Below, piece by piece: positions 16,516 through 26,045 of a DNA stretch of 64,000 nucleotides. The translations under genes and the position numbers were made by a program. Source of the stretch: Paraburkholderia sejongensis (lineage in GTDB: Bacteria > Pseudomonadota > Gammaproteobacteria > Burkholderiales > Burkholderiaceae); assembly GCF_020880815.1 (NCBI RefSeq), contig NZ_JAJITD010000007.1, positions 310,001 through 374,000 on the forward strand, given 5' to 3'. The notes below the pieces were generated by a model. That model saw only the letters and a list, made by a program, of their open reading frames with translations. It was not told the DNA's origin and did not search any database. The first letter of the stretch is position 1. Each line of letters opens with the position of its first letter.

Positions 16516-16865
16516 GGAAATTTTGAGACGCCGTTGTCGCGTTGCAAACACGCTGCTTTTCCAGGGTTTTTACCGCTTCCGTTATGTGCGGTTGCGCAAG
16601 CGGCAGGCCTTGAAAAGTCGCATAATCGTCTCACCTGCTGACAGTGCCCGAGGCGCCGGCGCCCAGCGCCGCGAGCGCTGCCAGCCAGCTCCGGCAGGTT
16701 GTGCGATACTCGATCCGACCGCGCTGCAGCACCTAGCGCGCAGCAGGACAGGATAGGGGCCGGCACCGCGATCGGCCCGTCGAAAGCGAGCGTGCCACGG
16801 CGATCATGACAACATCGTGACGGCCGGGCGGCGGCGAACGGGTTCACCGGCCGGGCGGCCGGGTT

Positions 16866-16894
16866 TTGACAGGATTGCGGGCCTGTCCTAGTTG
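16866..16894 (+). promoter_or_regulatory. Possible clpS promoter
   Basis: A perfect -35 TTGACA at 16866-16871 is followed 17 nt later by TAGTTG, a weak -10. TAGAAT at 16897-16902 is better but spaced 25 nt away. The predicted start would leave a very short leader before the ATG at 16909, which has only a weak GGGTG upstream. Confidence 0.35.
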
Positions 16895-16908
16895 TTTAGA
16901 ATGGGTGT

Positions 16909-17223
16909 ATGGCGATTATCCCGGACAAGCAGGACGGCACCGTACTGGAGCGGCAGGAGCAGAAGCTCAAGCCGCCCTCCATGTACAAGGTGGTGCTGCT
17001 GAATGACGACTTCACGCCGATGGAATTCGTCGTGATGATCGTGCAGGAATATTTCAATAAGGATCGTGAAACCGCAACGCAGGTTATGTTGAAGGTGCAT
17101 CGCGAGGGCAGGGGAGTTTGTGGGGTCTATACGCGGGACATCGCGTCGACCAAAGTCGAGCAAGTCGTTACCCACGCACGGCAGGCCGGGCATCCGCTGC
17201 AGTGTGTGATGGAGGAAGCATGA
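16909..17223 (+). CDS. clpS: ATP-dependent Clp protease adaptor ClpS
   Basis: This 104-residue N-end-rule adaptor delivers substrates with bulky hydrophobic N-terminal residues to ClpAP. The core YKVVLLNDDFTPMEFVVMIV includes the Asn-Asp-Asp that caps the substrate alpha-amino group. The helix ETATQVMLKVHREGRGVCGVYTRDIA and a short C-terminal tail complete the fold. Its stop overlaps the clpA start (ATGA), so the two are translationally coupled. Confidence 0.97.
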   Translation: MAIIPDKQDGTVLERQEQKLKPPSMYKVVLLNDDFTPMEFVVMIVQEYFNKDRETATQVMLKVHREGRGVCGVYTRDIASTKVEQVVTHARQAGHPLQCVMEEA

Positions 17224-19517
17224 TTGCCCAGGAACTGGAAGTCAGCCTGCACATGGCGTTCATGGAAGCACGCCAGGCAAGGCACGAGTTCATAACGGTC
17301 GAACATCTTTTGCTTGCGCTGTTGGACAACCCGACGGCGGCAGAAGTGTTGCGTGCATGCGCGGCCAATATCGAGGATCTGCGCCAGAACCTGCGCAACT
17401 TCATTCATGACAACACGCCGACCGTGCCGGGCACGGACGACGTCGACACGCAGCCCACGCTCGGTTTCCAGCGTGTGATCCAGCGTGCGATCATGCATGT
17501 GCAGTCCACCTCGAACGGCAAGAAGGAAGTGACCGGCGCCAACGTGCTGGTCGCGATCTTCGGCGAGAAGGACTCGCACGCGGTGTACTACCTGCAGCAG
17601 CAGGGCGTCACGCGCCTGGACGTGGTCAATTTCATCTCGCACGGCATCGCCAAGACGAGCAGTTCGGCTGCCGCGAAGGCCAGCGACGCGAATGCCGAGT
17701 CCGACGAAGCCGCCGCGCAGAAGGAAACGCCGCTCGCCCAGTTCACGCAGAACCTGAACCAGATGGCGAAGGACGGCCGCATCGATCCGCTGATCGGGCG
17801 CGAGTCGGAAGTCGAGCGCGTGGTGCAGGTGCTGTGCCGCCGGCGCAAGAACAATCCGCTGCTGGTCGGCGAGGCCGGGGTCGGCAAGACCGCGATCGCC
17901 GAAGGGCTCGCGTGGCGCATTACGCGCGGCGAAGTGCCGGACATCCTTGCGGACGCCCAGGTCTATTCGCTCGACATGGGCGCGCTGCTCGCCGGCACCA
18001 AGTATCGAGGCGACTTCGAGCAGCGTCTGAAGACGGTTTTGAAAGAGCTGAAGGAGCGTCCGCACGCGATCCTGTTCATCGATGAAATCCATACGCTGAT
18101 CGGCGCGGGCGCCGCGTCGGGCGGCACGCTGGATGCATCGAATCTGCTGAAGCCGGCGTTGTCGTCGGGCACGCTCAAGTGCATCGGCGCGACCACCTTC
18201 ACCGAATATCGCGGCATCTTCGAGAAAGACGCTGCGCTGTCGCGGCGCTTCCAGAAGGTGGATGTCACCGAGCCGACCGTCGAGCAGACGGTGGCGATCC
18301 TGCGCGGACTGAAGTCGCGTTTCGAAGAGCATCACGGCGTCAAGTATTCGTCGGGTGCGCTGTCGGCGGCGGCTGAGTTGTCGGCGCGCTTCATCACGGA
18401 TCGTCATCTGCCGGACAAGGCGATCGACGTGATCGACGAAGCGGGCGCGGCGCAACGCATTCTGCCGAAGTCGAAGCAGAAGAAGACGATCGGCAAGAAC
18501 GAGATCGAGGAAATCATCTCGAAGATCGCGCGGGTGCCGGCGCAAAGCGTGTCGCAAGACGACCGCAGCAAGCTGCAGACGCTCGACCGCGATCTGAAGA
18601 GCGTCGTGTTCGGCCAGGATCCGGCGATCGACGCACTGTCGGCCGCGATCAAGATGGCGCGCGCGGGTCTGGGCAAGCTCGACAAGCCGATCGGCGCGTT
18701 CCTGTTCTCGGGCCCGACCGGCGTCGGCAAGACCGAAGTCGCGAAGCAGCTCGCGTTCACGCTCGGCATCGAGCTGATCCGCTTCGACATGTCGGAATAC
18801 ATGGAGCGTCATGCGGTGAGCCGGCTGATCGGCGCGCCGCCGGGCTACGTCGGTTTCGACCAGGGCGGCCTGCTGACCGAAGCGATCACGAAGAAGCCGC
18901 ACTGCGTGCTGCTGCTCGACGAAATCGAGAAGGCGCATCCGGACATCTTCAACGTGCTGCTGCAGGTGATGGACCACGGCACGCTGACGGACAACAACGG
19001 CCGCAAGGCGGATTTCCGCAACGTCATCATCATTATGACGACGAACGCGGGCGCCGAGGCGATGGGCAAGTCGGTGATCGGCTTCACGAACCGCCGGGAG
19101 GCGGGCGACGAGATGGTCGACATCAAGCGCATGTTCACGCCGGAGTTCCGCAACCGTCTGGATGCGACGATCAGCTTCCGTGCGCTGGATGAAGAAATCA
19201 TCATGCGCGTGGTCGACAAGTTCCTGATGCAGCTGGAAGATCAGCTGCACGAGAAGAAGGTCGACGCGCTCTTCACCGACACGTTGCGCAAGCATCTGGC
19301 CAAGCACGGTTTCGACCCGCTGATGGGCGCGCGGCCGATGCAGCGCCTGATCCAGGACACGATCCGTCGCGCGCTGGCCGACGAGTTGCTGTTCGGCAAG
19401 CTGATGAACGGCGGCCGCGTGACGGTCGACGTCGATGCGGAAGACAAGGTGCAGCTGACCTTCGACGAGCATCCGGCGCCGCGCAATCCGAATCCGGAAG
19501 CGGTGGAAGTGGAGTAA
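17220..19517 (+). CDS. clpA: ATP-dependent Clp protease ATP-binding subunit ClpA
   Basis: This 765-residue AAA+ unfoldase feeds ClpP. It has an N-terminal Clp_N repeat domain (residues about 1-145, beginning AQELEVSLHMAF), a linker rich in Ala/Ser/Asp, D1 with Walker A GEAGVGKT and Walker B LFIDEIH, and D2 with Walker A GPTGVGKT and Walker B LLLDEIEKAHPD. The length is typical of ClpA, and there is no ClpB middle coiled coil. The Shine-Dalgarno GGAGG lies inside the end of clpS. A strong terminator follows, so clpS-clpA form one operon; clpP is not in the window. Confidence 0.97.
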   Translation: MIAQELEVSLHMAFMEARQARHEFITVEHLLLALLDNPTAAEVLRACAANIEDLRQNLRNFIHDNTPTVPGTDDVDTQPTLGFQRVIQRAIMHVQSTSNGKKEVTGANVLVAIFGEKDSHAVYYLQQQGVTRLDVVNFISHGIAKTSSSAAAKASDANAESDEAAAQKETPLAQFTQNLNQMAKDGRIDPLIGRESEVERVVQVLCRRRKNNPLLVGEAGVGKTAIAEGLAWRITRGEVPDILADAQVYSLDMGALLAGTKYRGDFEQRLKTVLKELKERPHAILFIDEIHTLIGAGAASGGTLDASNLLKPALSSGTLKCIGATTFTEYRGIFEKDAALSRRFQKVDVTEPTVEQTVAILRGLKSRFEEHHGVKYSSGALSAAAELSARFITDRHLPDKAIDVIDEAGAAQRILPKSKQKKTIGKNEIEEIISKIARVPAQSVSQDDRSKLQTLDRDLKSVVFGQDPAIDALSAAIKMARAGLGKLDKPIGAFLFSGPTGVGKTEVAKQLAFTLGIELIRFDMSEYMERHAVSRLIGAPPGYVGFDQGGLLTEAITKKPHCVLLLDEIEKAHPDIFNVLLQVMDHGTLTDNNGRKADFRNVIIIMTTNAGAEAMGKSVIGFTNRREAGDEMVDIKRMFTPEFRNRLDATISFRALDEEIIMRVVDKFLMQLEDQLHEKKVDALFTDTLRKHLAKHGFDPLMGARPMQRLIQDTIRRALADELLFGKLMNGGRVTVDVDAEDKVQLTFDEHPAPRNPNPEAVEVE

Positions 19518-19561
19518 TACGCGGGCCCGGCTCTGCACGAAGCCGGATCAGCAGAAAGCAG

Positions 19562-19597
19562 AACGGCGCGGGTTTTATCCCGCGCCGTTTTTTTTTT
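19562..19597 (+). terminator. Rho-independent terminator after clpA
   Basis: AACGGCGCGGG and CCCGCGCCGTT form an 11-bp perfect stem with a 6-nt loop, followed by a run of T residues. It sits between the convergent clpA and dut genes. Confidence 0.93.
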
Positions 19598-19631
19598 GAG
19601 CGTTGATTTCCGTGGGCTCAGCCCAGGTCAA

Positions 19632-20078
19632 TCAATGCTTGCCGGTGCTGCCGAAGCCGCCCGCGCCCCGCTCGCTTTCCGCGAAGTCGTCGACGATATT
19701 GAATTCGGCCTGCACGACCGGCACGATCACCAACTGCGCGAGGCGCTCCATCGGATTGAGCACGAACGTGGTCTGGCCGCGGTTCCACGTCGAGATCATC
19801 AGTTGACCTTGATAGTCGGAGTCGATCAGACCGACCAGATTGCCGAGCACGATGCCGTGCTTGTGGCCGAGACCCGAGCGCGGCAGGATCAGCGCCGCAT
19901 AACCCGTATCGCCGACGTGGATCGCGAGGCCGGTCGGCACCAGCGCGGTTTCGCCGGGCGCGAGCGTCAGCGGTTCGTCGAGGCACGCGCGCAGATCGAG
20001 GCCGGCGCTGCCGGTCGTCGCGTAGGCGGGGAGCTGTTCGCGCATGCGCTCATCGAGAATCTTCAGGTCGAGTTTCAT
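19632..20078 (-). CDS. dut: dUTP diphosphatase (trimeric dUTPase)
   Basis: This 148-residue enzyme hydrolyses dUTP to dUMP and pyrophosphate, keeping uracil out of DNA. Motifs in order are AGLDLRA, PRSGLGHKHG, GNLVGLIDSDYQGQL, MERLAQLVIVP and the C-terminal lid GAGGFGSTG. It is the last gene of a minus-strand run (lspA, coaBC, LLM oxidoreductase, dut). coaBC next to dut is also found in enterobacteria. The ribosome binding site is weak. Confidence 0.97.
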   Translation of the reverse strand: MKLDLKILDERMREQLPAYATTGSAGLDLRACLDEPLTLAPGETALVPTGLAIHVGDTGYAALILPRSGLGHKHGIVLGNLVGLIDSDYQGQLMISTWNRGQTTFVLNPMERLAQLVIVPVVQAEFNIVDDFAESERGAGGFGSTGKH

Positions 20079-20106
20079 TCAGGTTCGAAAGAGGATGGGT
20101 TGGGCG

Positions 20107-21114
20107 TTAGTTCGAGCCGAGCTGGAATGCCTCGGCGAGAAGTTCATAGGAGCGCAGCCGCGCGCGATAGCTGCCGGCCACGGTCAGCACCATCAGCTCG
20201 TCGGCCCGGAACTGCTCCTGCAAGTCTTTCAGCCGTTCGGTGACCTGTTCGGGTGTACCGACGATGCTGCGCGGCTTTTCCCGGTCGATCACCAGCTGTT
20301 CGCGCTCGCCGTATTCCTGCGCGAGGCCTTGCGCGATCGACGGAATCGGTTCGTTCAGGCCGTACGCCATCTGCACGCGGCGCAGATCGACGGCCTTCTC
20401 GAGGTCCGCCGCTTCCTGCTCGGTGTCCGCGCAGATCACGAACACCGCCGCCGCGAGATACGGCTGCGCCGCTTCCGGGCCGGCCTGGAAACGCTCGCGA
20501 TACGCGAGCGCGACCGGTTTGCCGAAATGCGCGTTGATGAAATGCGCGAACGCGAAGCGGATGCCGAGTTGCGCGGCCAGCAGGCCGCCGAATTCGCTCG
20601 AGCCGAGCATCCACAACTGCGGACGCGTATCGATTTGCGGCTGCAGCAGCACGCCTTGCGCGAGATGATCATCGGGCAGCGTGCCGTGCAGCAGCCCCTG
20701 CAGCTCGGCGACCTGCTGCGGGAAAATCTCGCCGCGATTGTAGGTGCCGGCCGCGACCGCTTGCGCGGTGCGCATATCGCCGCCGGGCGCGCGGCCGACG
20801 CCGAGGTCGACGCGGTTCGGGAACAGCGCCTCGAGCATCATGAACTGCTCGGCGACCTTGAACGGGCTGTAGTACGGCAGCATCACGCCGCCCGAGCCGA
20901 GGCGAATGCGTTTGGTCACGCTGCCGAGCCGCGCGAGCATCACTTCGGGGCACGGGTTCGACAGGCCGCGCAGGCCATGATGCTCGGCGCACCAGTAGCG
21001 CGTGTAGCCGAGGTCGTCGGCGAGTTGCGCGAGTTCGACGGTCGCGGCGATCGCGTCCGCCACCGAATGGCCGGCGATCACCGGCGTTTGATCGAGCACG
21101 GAAAGTAGCGTCAT
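20107..21114 (-). CDS. LLM-class flavin-dependent oxidoreductase
   Basis: This 335-residue protein belongs to the luciferase-like monooxygenase superfamily (TIM barrel, FMN or F420). Recognisable segments are LGYTRYWCAEHHGLRGLSNPCPEV, IRLGSGGVMLPYYSPFKVAEQF, FPNRVDLGVGRAPGGD and a C-terminal IVGTPEQVTERLKDL. The VDLGVGRAPG segment matches the MsnO8/YhbW-like subgroup. The substrate is unknown. It lies 28 bp upstream of dut and 88 bp downstream of coaBC. Confidence 0.87.
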   Translation of the reverse strand: MTLLSVLDQTPVIAGHSVADAIAATVELAQLADDLGYTRYWCAEHHGLRGLSNPCPEVMLARLGSVTKRIRLGSGGVMLPYYSPFKVAEQFMMLEALFPNRVDLGVGRAPGGDMRTAQAVAAGTYNRGEIFPQQVAELQGLLHGTLPDDHLAQGVLLQPQIDTRPQLWMLGSSEFGGLLAAQLGIRFAFAHFINAHFGKPVALAYRERFQAGPEAAQPYLAAAVFVICADTEQEAADLEKAVDLRRVQMAYGLNEPIPSIAQGLAQEYGEREQLVIDREKPRSIVGTPEQVTERLKDLQEQFRADELMVLTVAGSYRARLRSYELLAEAFQLGSN

Positions 21115-21202
21115 GACAGTAGTGCTCCAGATGATTCAGGCGCTTCGGCGAGAGAGCGGGGCGGTGAGGCGGTAAGGACCGCCGCCGCGCCCGCTGACTC
21201 GC

Positions 21203-22420
21203 TCAAAGAACCGGCCCGGCGACGGGCGGCAGGCGCTTCGCGATTTCCGTAATCAGCGCGCGCGCGAGCGTCTGCTTGTCGGCGCGCGGCAGCTTCGTTG
21301 CTTTGCCTGCTTCGAACAGGATCACTTCGTTGTCGTCAAGTCCGAAGGTTTGCGGACCCAGGTTGCCGATCAGCAGCGGCACATTCTTGCGCGCGCGTTT
21401 TTGTTCGCCGTGGACGTCGAGGTTGTCGCTCTCCGCCGCGAAGCCGACCGTGAACGGCGGCTTCGGCAGCTTCGCGACCGCGGCGAGGATGTCGGAATTC
21501 TCGACGAACGAAAAGCTCGGCAACGCACGCTCGGCGCTCTTCTTGATCTTCTGCTCGCTGACATGATCGACGCGCCAGTCGGCCACCGCCGCGACGCCGA
21601 TGAAGATGTCCGCGTCGGCGACCGCGTGCATCACCGCGTCATGCATCTGCTGCGCGGTCTGCACGTCTTCGCGGAACACGCCCCAAGGCGTGTCGAGCGC
21701 GACCGGGCCGGCCACCAGATGCACGTCGGCACCGGCCTGCTGCGCGGCGCGCGCGAGCGCGAAGCCCATCTTGCCGCTCGAGCGGTTGGTGATGCCGCGC
21801 ACCGGGTCGAGCGGTTCGAAGGTCGGTCCGGCGGTCAGCAGCACGCGCCGGCCGGCGAGAATCTTGGGTGAGAAGAACGACGCGATCGCTTCATAGCTGG
21901 CGGCCGCTTCGAGCATGCGCCCGTCGCCGACTTCGCCGCACGCCTGCGGACCCGAATCGGGACCGAGCACTTCGATGCCGTCCGCGCGCAGCTGCGCGAC
22001 ATTGCGTTGCGTGGCCGGGTTCTGCCACATCTGCCGGTTCATCGCCGGCACCACCAGCAGCGGACAGTCGCGCGCGATGCAGAGTGTCGACAGCAGATCG
22101 TCGGCCATCCCGTGCGCGAGCCTGGCGAGAAAGTCGGTGGAGGCGGGCGCGATCACGATCGCATCCGCTTCGCGCGACAGATCGATATGCGCCATGTTGT
22201 TCGGCACGCGAGCGTCCCACTGGCTGGTGTAGACCGGCCGGCCGGACAGCGCCTGCATCGTGACGGGGGTGATGAACTGGGTGGCCGCTTCGGTCATCAC
22301 GACCTGCACGGTTGCGCCTGCCTTGGTCAGCAGGCGCGTGAGTTCGGCGATCTTGTAGCAGGCGATGCCACCCGTCATGCCGAGGACGAGGTGTTTGCCT
22401 GCGAGTTCTGCGGTTGCCAA
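21203..22420 (-). CDS. coaBC: Bifunctional phosphopantothenoylcysteine decarboxylase / phosphopantothenate-cysteine ligase
   Basis: This 405-residue enzyme catalyses two steps of coenzyme A synthesis. The N-terminal CoaC flavoprotein domain (about 1-190) has GMTGGIACYK, the catalytic His in NMAHIDLSREAD, PAMNRQMW and the Cys in QACGEVGDGRM. The C-terminal CoaB domain has LTAGPTFEPLDPVRGITNRSSGKMG and KKSAERALPSFSFVENSDILA. The start is a TTG at 22420: GGAGG lies 6 nt upstream and the protein then begins ATAELAGKHLVLGMTGG, whereas the first ATG would remove the start of the flavin fold. Confidence 0.96.
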   Translation of the reverse strand: MATAELAGKHLVLGMTGGIACYKIAELTRLLTKAGATVQVVMTEAATQFITPVTMQALSGRPVYTSQWDARVPNNMAHIDLSREADAIVIAPASTDFLARLAHGMADDLLSTLCIARDCPLLVVPAMNRQMWQNPATQRNVAQLRADGIEVLGPDSGPQACGEVGDGRMLEAAASYEAIASFFSPKILAGRRVLLTAGPTFEPLDPVRGITNRSSGKMGFALARAAQQAGADVHLVAGPVALDTPWGVFREDVQTAQQMHDAVMHAVADADIFIGVAAVADWRVDHVSEQKIKKSAERALPSFSFVENSDILAAVAKLPKPPFTVGFAAESDNLDVHGEQKRARKNVPLLIGNLGPQTFGLDDNEVILFEAGKATKLPRADKQTLARALITEIAKRLPPVAGPVL

Positions 22421-22534
22421 CGAAAGCCTCCGACAAAGCGTGATCGCGCGGCGGCGCGAGACCTTGCCCGCCGTTGCCGCCGCGCCTTTAAACGGACGCG
22501 GGCAGGGCCGTGGCGGCCGCGCCCGCGGGCGACG

Positions 22535-23044
22535 TTAGCGTGAGCCGCGTACGCGCCGCAGCTCGTCGAGCACGAGCAGGATCGCGCCTACCGTGATCGC
22601 GCTGTCGGCGAGGTTGAACGCCGGCCAGTGCCAGCCGCCCACGTGGAAATCGAGGAAGTCGATCACGTGGCCGTACATCAGCCGGTCGATCACATTGCCG
22701 AGCGCGCCGCCGAGAATCAGCGCGAGCGCCGTGCAGAACATCTTCTGCCCGCTGTGGCGCTTGAGCAGGTAGCAGATCACCAGCGCGGCGACCACGCCGA
22801 GCGCGGTGAACGCCCAGCGCTGCCAGCCGCCCGCCATCGCGAGGAAGCTGAACGCGGCGCCGCGGTTGTACACGAGGATCAGGTTGAAGAACGACGTGAC
22901 CTCATGCGGCACCCCATATTCGAACACCTTGCGCACCGCGATTTTCGTCAGCTGATCGAACAGGATGACGATCAGCGCGATGCCGAGCCAGGGTGCCAGC
23001 GAACTGCTTCGGGCCGATGTTTTCGACATGCTGCTGCCTGCCAT
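22535..23044 (-). CDS. lspA: Lipoprotein signal peptidase
   Basis: This 169-residue inner-membrane aspartyl protease (signal peptidase II) cleaves prolipoprotein signals. Four membrane helices and the catalytic motifs GGALGNVIDR and FNLADSAITVG are present. The start ATG at 23044 overlaps the ileS stop by one nucleotide (TAATG) with GAGGAG upstream, so translation is coupled. The ileS-lspA pairing is widespread in proteobacteria. Confidence 0.96.
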   Translation of the reverse strand: MAGSSMSKTSARSSSLAPWLGIALIVILFDQLTKIAVRKVFEYGVPHEVTSFFNLILVYNRGAAFSFLAMAGGWQRWAFTALGVVAALVICYLLKRHSGQKMFCTALALILGGALGNVIDRLMYGHVIDFLDFHVGGWHWPAFNLADSAITVGAILLVLDELRRVRGSR

Positions 23045-25881
23045 TATGCCGCGCTCCTCGTTTCGCCATTGCTGAACAGGTTGCTGAAGCACCGGCCGCA
23101 CAGCGACGGATGTTCGGCGTTCGCGCCGACGTCCGCGCGGTAGTGCCAGCAGCGCTCGCACTTCAGGTACTTCGATGCGATCACTTCGACGCCTTCGTCC
23201 GCTTCGCTGTCCACCTTGACGACGCTGGCCGCCGACGTGATCAGCACGAACTTCAGGTCGTCGGCGAGACTCGTGAGCGCGTCGTAACGCGCGCCGCTCG
23301 CGCGGATTTCGACTTCCGCCTGCAGCGACGAGCCGATCAGGTTCGCGACGCGCGCCTCTTCCAGCGCCTTGGTCACGTCGCTGCGCGCCGCGCGCAGCAG
23401 CGTCCACTTGTCGAGCAATGCGCCCGCTTCAGGCACCGCCGGATACGCGTGATAGGTCTCGGTAAAAATCGTTTCGCTGTTGGGCTGGAACACCTTCCAC
23501 GCTTCTTCCGCGGTGAACGACAGGAACGGCGCCATCAGACGCAGCAGGCCGTGCGCGACGTGATACAGCGCGGTCTGCGCCGAGCGGCGCGCGACCGAGT
23601 CGGCCGCGCTCGTGTACAGGCGGTCCTTCAGCACGTCGAGATAGAAGCCGCCGAGGTCTTCCGAGCAGAACGTCTGCAGCTTCGCGACGACCGGGTGGAA
23701 TTCGTACTTCTCGTAGTGCGCGAGGATGTCGTTCTGCAGGTTGGCCGTCAGCGCGACCGCATAGCGATCGATTTCGAGCCAGTTTTCGACCGGCTGCGCG
23801 TGCTGCGCGAAGTCGAAATCCGACAGGTTCGCGAGCAGGAAGCGCAGCGTGTTGCGGATCCGCCGATAGGCTTCCGTCACGCGCTTGAGAATTTCCTCGG
23901 AGATCGCCAGTTCGCCCGAGTAGTCGGTCGACGCGATCCACAGGCGGATGATTTCCGCGCCCAGACGGTTCGCGACTTCATGCGGATCGATCCCGTTGCC
24001 GAGCGACTTGCTCATCTTGCGGCCTTCGCCATCGACGGTGAAGCCGTGCGTGAGCAGCGCGTTGTACGGCGGGCGGCCGTCGAGCATCGATGCGGTCAGC
24101 AGCGACGAGTGGAACCAGCCGCGGTGCTGGTCCGAGCCCTCCAGATACAGGTCGGCCGGAAATTGCAGCTGGTCCTTGTGCGAGCCGCGCAGCACGTGCC
24201 AGTGCGTGGTGCCCGAGTCGAACCACACGTCGAGCGTGTCGCGGTTCTTTTCGTACAGGTTCGCGTCGTCGCCGATCAGCTCGCGCGGGTCGAGCGTCTG
24301 CCATGCCTCGATGCCTGCCTTCTCGACGCGCTGCGCGACCTGCTCGAGCAATTCGAGCGTGCGCGGGTGCAGCTCGCCGGTTTCCTTGTGCACGAAGAAC
24401 GCCATCGGCACGCCCCACTGGCGCTGACGCGACAGCGTCCAGTCCGGCCGGTTGGCGATCATGCTGAACAGGCGCTGCTTGCCCCACGACGGATAGAACG
24501 CGGTGTTCTCGATCCCTTCGAGCGCGGTTTCGCGCAGCGTCTTGTCGGTGTCGTTCGGCTTCACGTCCATGCCGGCGAACCACTGCGAGGTCGCGCGATA
24601 GATGATCGGCGTCTTGTGGCGCCAGCAGTGCATGTAGCTGTGCGAGTACTTCTCGGTGCGCAGCAGCGAGCCGGCGCCTTGCAGCGCCTCGACGATCTGC
24701 GGATTGGCCGCCCAGATCGACAGGCCGCCGAACAGCGCGAGCGATTCGATATAACGGCCGTCGCCCATCACCGGGTTGATGATGTCCGAGTCCGCCATGC
24801 CGTGCGCCTTGCACGACACGAAGTCTTCGACGCCGTACGCGGGCGACGAGTGCACGACGCCGGTACCTGTTTCGGTGGTCACGTAGTCGCCGAGGTAGAC
24901 CGGTGCGGTGCGCTTGTAAGCCGGATGCGCGGACGCGAGCGGGTGGTTGAAGCGCAGGTTCGCGAGCTTTGCGCCCGGCGTGGTCGCGACGACCTTGCCT
25001 TCGAGACCGTACAGCTTCAGGCACGCTTCGACGCGTTCCTCGGCGAGGATCAGCAGCCCGCGCGGCGTGTCGACCAGCGCGTAGACGATTTCCGGATGCA
25101 GGTTCAGCGCCTGGTTGGCCGGGATGGTCCACGGCGTGGTGGTCCAGATCACGATGCCGCCTTCGTTGCGCGGCAGCGCGGCAAGGCCGAAAGCCTGCGC
25201 GGTCTTTTCCGGCTCGGCGAAGCTGAACAGCACGTCGATGGTCGGATCGGTCTTGTCCTTGTACTCGACTTCCGCCTCGGCCAGCGCCGAGCCGCAGTCG
25301 AAACACCAGTTGACCGGCTTCAGGCCGCGGAACACGTAGCCCTTTTCCATGATCTTCGCGAGCGCGCGGATTTCGCCGGCTTCATTCGCGAAGTTCATCG
25401 TTTTGTACGGATTGTCCCAGTCGCCGAGCACGCCCAGGCGGCGGAAGCCGGCCTTCTGCTTTTCGATCTGCTCGGTCGCGTACGCGCGCGCCTTCTGCAT
25501 CACTTCGGCCGCCGGCAGCGACTTGCCGAACTGCTTTTCGATCTGGATTTCGATCGGCATGCCGTGGCAATCCCAGCCCGGCACGTAGACCGCGTCGAAG
25601 CCCGCGAGGTTTCGCGCCTTGACGATCATGTCCTTGAGGATCTTGTTCACCGCGTGGCCGAGGTGGATGTCGCCGTTCGCATACGGCGGGCCGTCGTGCA
25701 GGATGAACTTCTTGCGGCCCTTCGAAGCCGCGCGGATCGTGTCGTAGACCTTGCGTTCCTGCCATTGCTTGACCCATTGCGGCTCGCGCTTGGGCAGGTC
25801 GCCACGCATCGGAAACGGCGTGTCGAGCAGGTTGACCGGGTAGCGGGACTGCGGTTTCGAATCGGCTTTCTTATTGCTCAT
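23044..25881 (-). CDS. ileS: Isoleucyl-tRNA synthetase
   Basis: This 945-residue class I synthetase has the HIGH motif in GPPYANGDIHLGHA, the editing domain with VIWTTTPWTIPANQAL and GTGVVHSSPAYGVEDF, the tRNA-handling segment, and KMSKS in GEGRKMSKSLGNG. The C-terminal zinc finger has paired cysteines (KCERCWHY...LCGRC). Length and layout are those of bacterial type 1 IleRS. It is followed by lspA with a one-base overlap. ribF lies 165 bp upstream on the same strand. Confidence 0.98.
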   Translation of the reverse strand: MSNKKADSKPQSRYPVNLLDTPFPMRGDLPKREPQWVKQWQERKVYDTIRAASKGRKKFILHDGPPYANGDIHLGHAVNKILKDMIVKARNLAGFDAVYVPGWDCHGMPIEIQIEKQFGKSLPAAEVMQKARAYATEQIEKQKAGFRRLGVLGDWDNPYKTMNFANEAGEIRALAKIMEKGYVFRGLKPVNWCFDCGSALAEAEVEYKDKTDPTIDVLFSFAEPEKTAQAFGLAALPRNEGGIVIWTTTPWTIPANQALNLHPEIVYALVDTPRGLLILAEERVEACLKLYGLEGKVVATTPGAKLANLRFNHPLASAHPAYKRTAPVYLGDYVTTETGTGVVHSSPAYGVEDFVSCKAHGMADSDIINPVMGDGRYIESLALFGGLSIWAANPQIVEALQGAGSLLRTEKYSHSYMHCWRHKTPIIYRATSQWFAGMDVKPNDTDKTLRETALEGIENTAFYPSWGKQRLFSMIANRPDWTLSRQRQWGVPMAFFVHKETGELHPRTLELLEQVAQRVEKAGIEAWQTLDPRELIGDDANLYEKNRDTLDVWFDSGTTHWHVLRGSHKDQLQFPADLYLEGSDQHRGWFHSSLLTASMLDGRPPYNALLTHGFTVDGEGRKMSKSLGNGIDPHEVANRLGAEIIRLWIASTDYSGELAISEEILKRVTEAYRRIRNTLRFLLANLSDFDFAQHAQPVENWLEIDRYAVALTANLQNDILAHYEKYEFHPVVAKLQTFCSEDLGGFYLDVLKDRLYTSAADSVARRSAQTALYHVAHGLLRLMAPFLSFTAEEAWKVFQPNSETIFTETYHAYPAVPEAGALLDKWTLLRAARSDVTKALEEARVANLIGSSLQAEVEIRASGARYDALTSLADDLKFVLITSAASVVKVDSEADEGVEVIASKYLKCERCWHYRADVGANAEHPSLCGRCFSNLFSNGETRSAA

Positions 25882-26045
25882 GATGTGAGTGGCGGTGAAT
25901 GCGTTGGAATGCGTAGCGGCGCGCGGATTGCGCTGAGCCGTGGCGTGGGACGCGCCCGGCGGGCGGCTCGCGTGAAGCCCGGACGCCCTTCGATGCGCGT
26001 GGCGGCGATTCGTGCGGCGCGGCGCGCCGGCCCGAATCGCGGCGG

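Larger units (their letters stand above)
16348..16908. other. Divergent intergenic region between csp and clpS
   Basis: This 561-bp region carries the csp leader (to about 16480), the csp promoter (16487-16515) and, at the right end, the clpS promoter region. The csp leader includes a second Shine-Dalgarno-like GGAGG about 80 nt upstream of the start, without a following gene. The central part (16560-16860) is GC-rich and shows no credible gene. Confidence 0.55.

Noticed and set aside
17127..19538. An 803-codon open frame on the minus strand opposite clpA
   Set aside because: It has no recognisable domain and is a mirror of the clpA codons; clpA has full AAA+ motifs.
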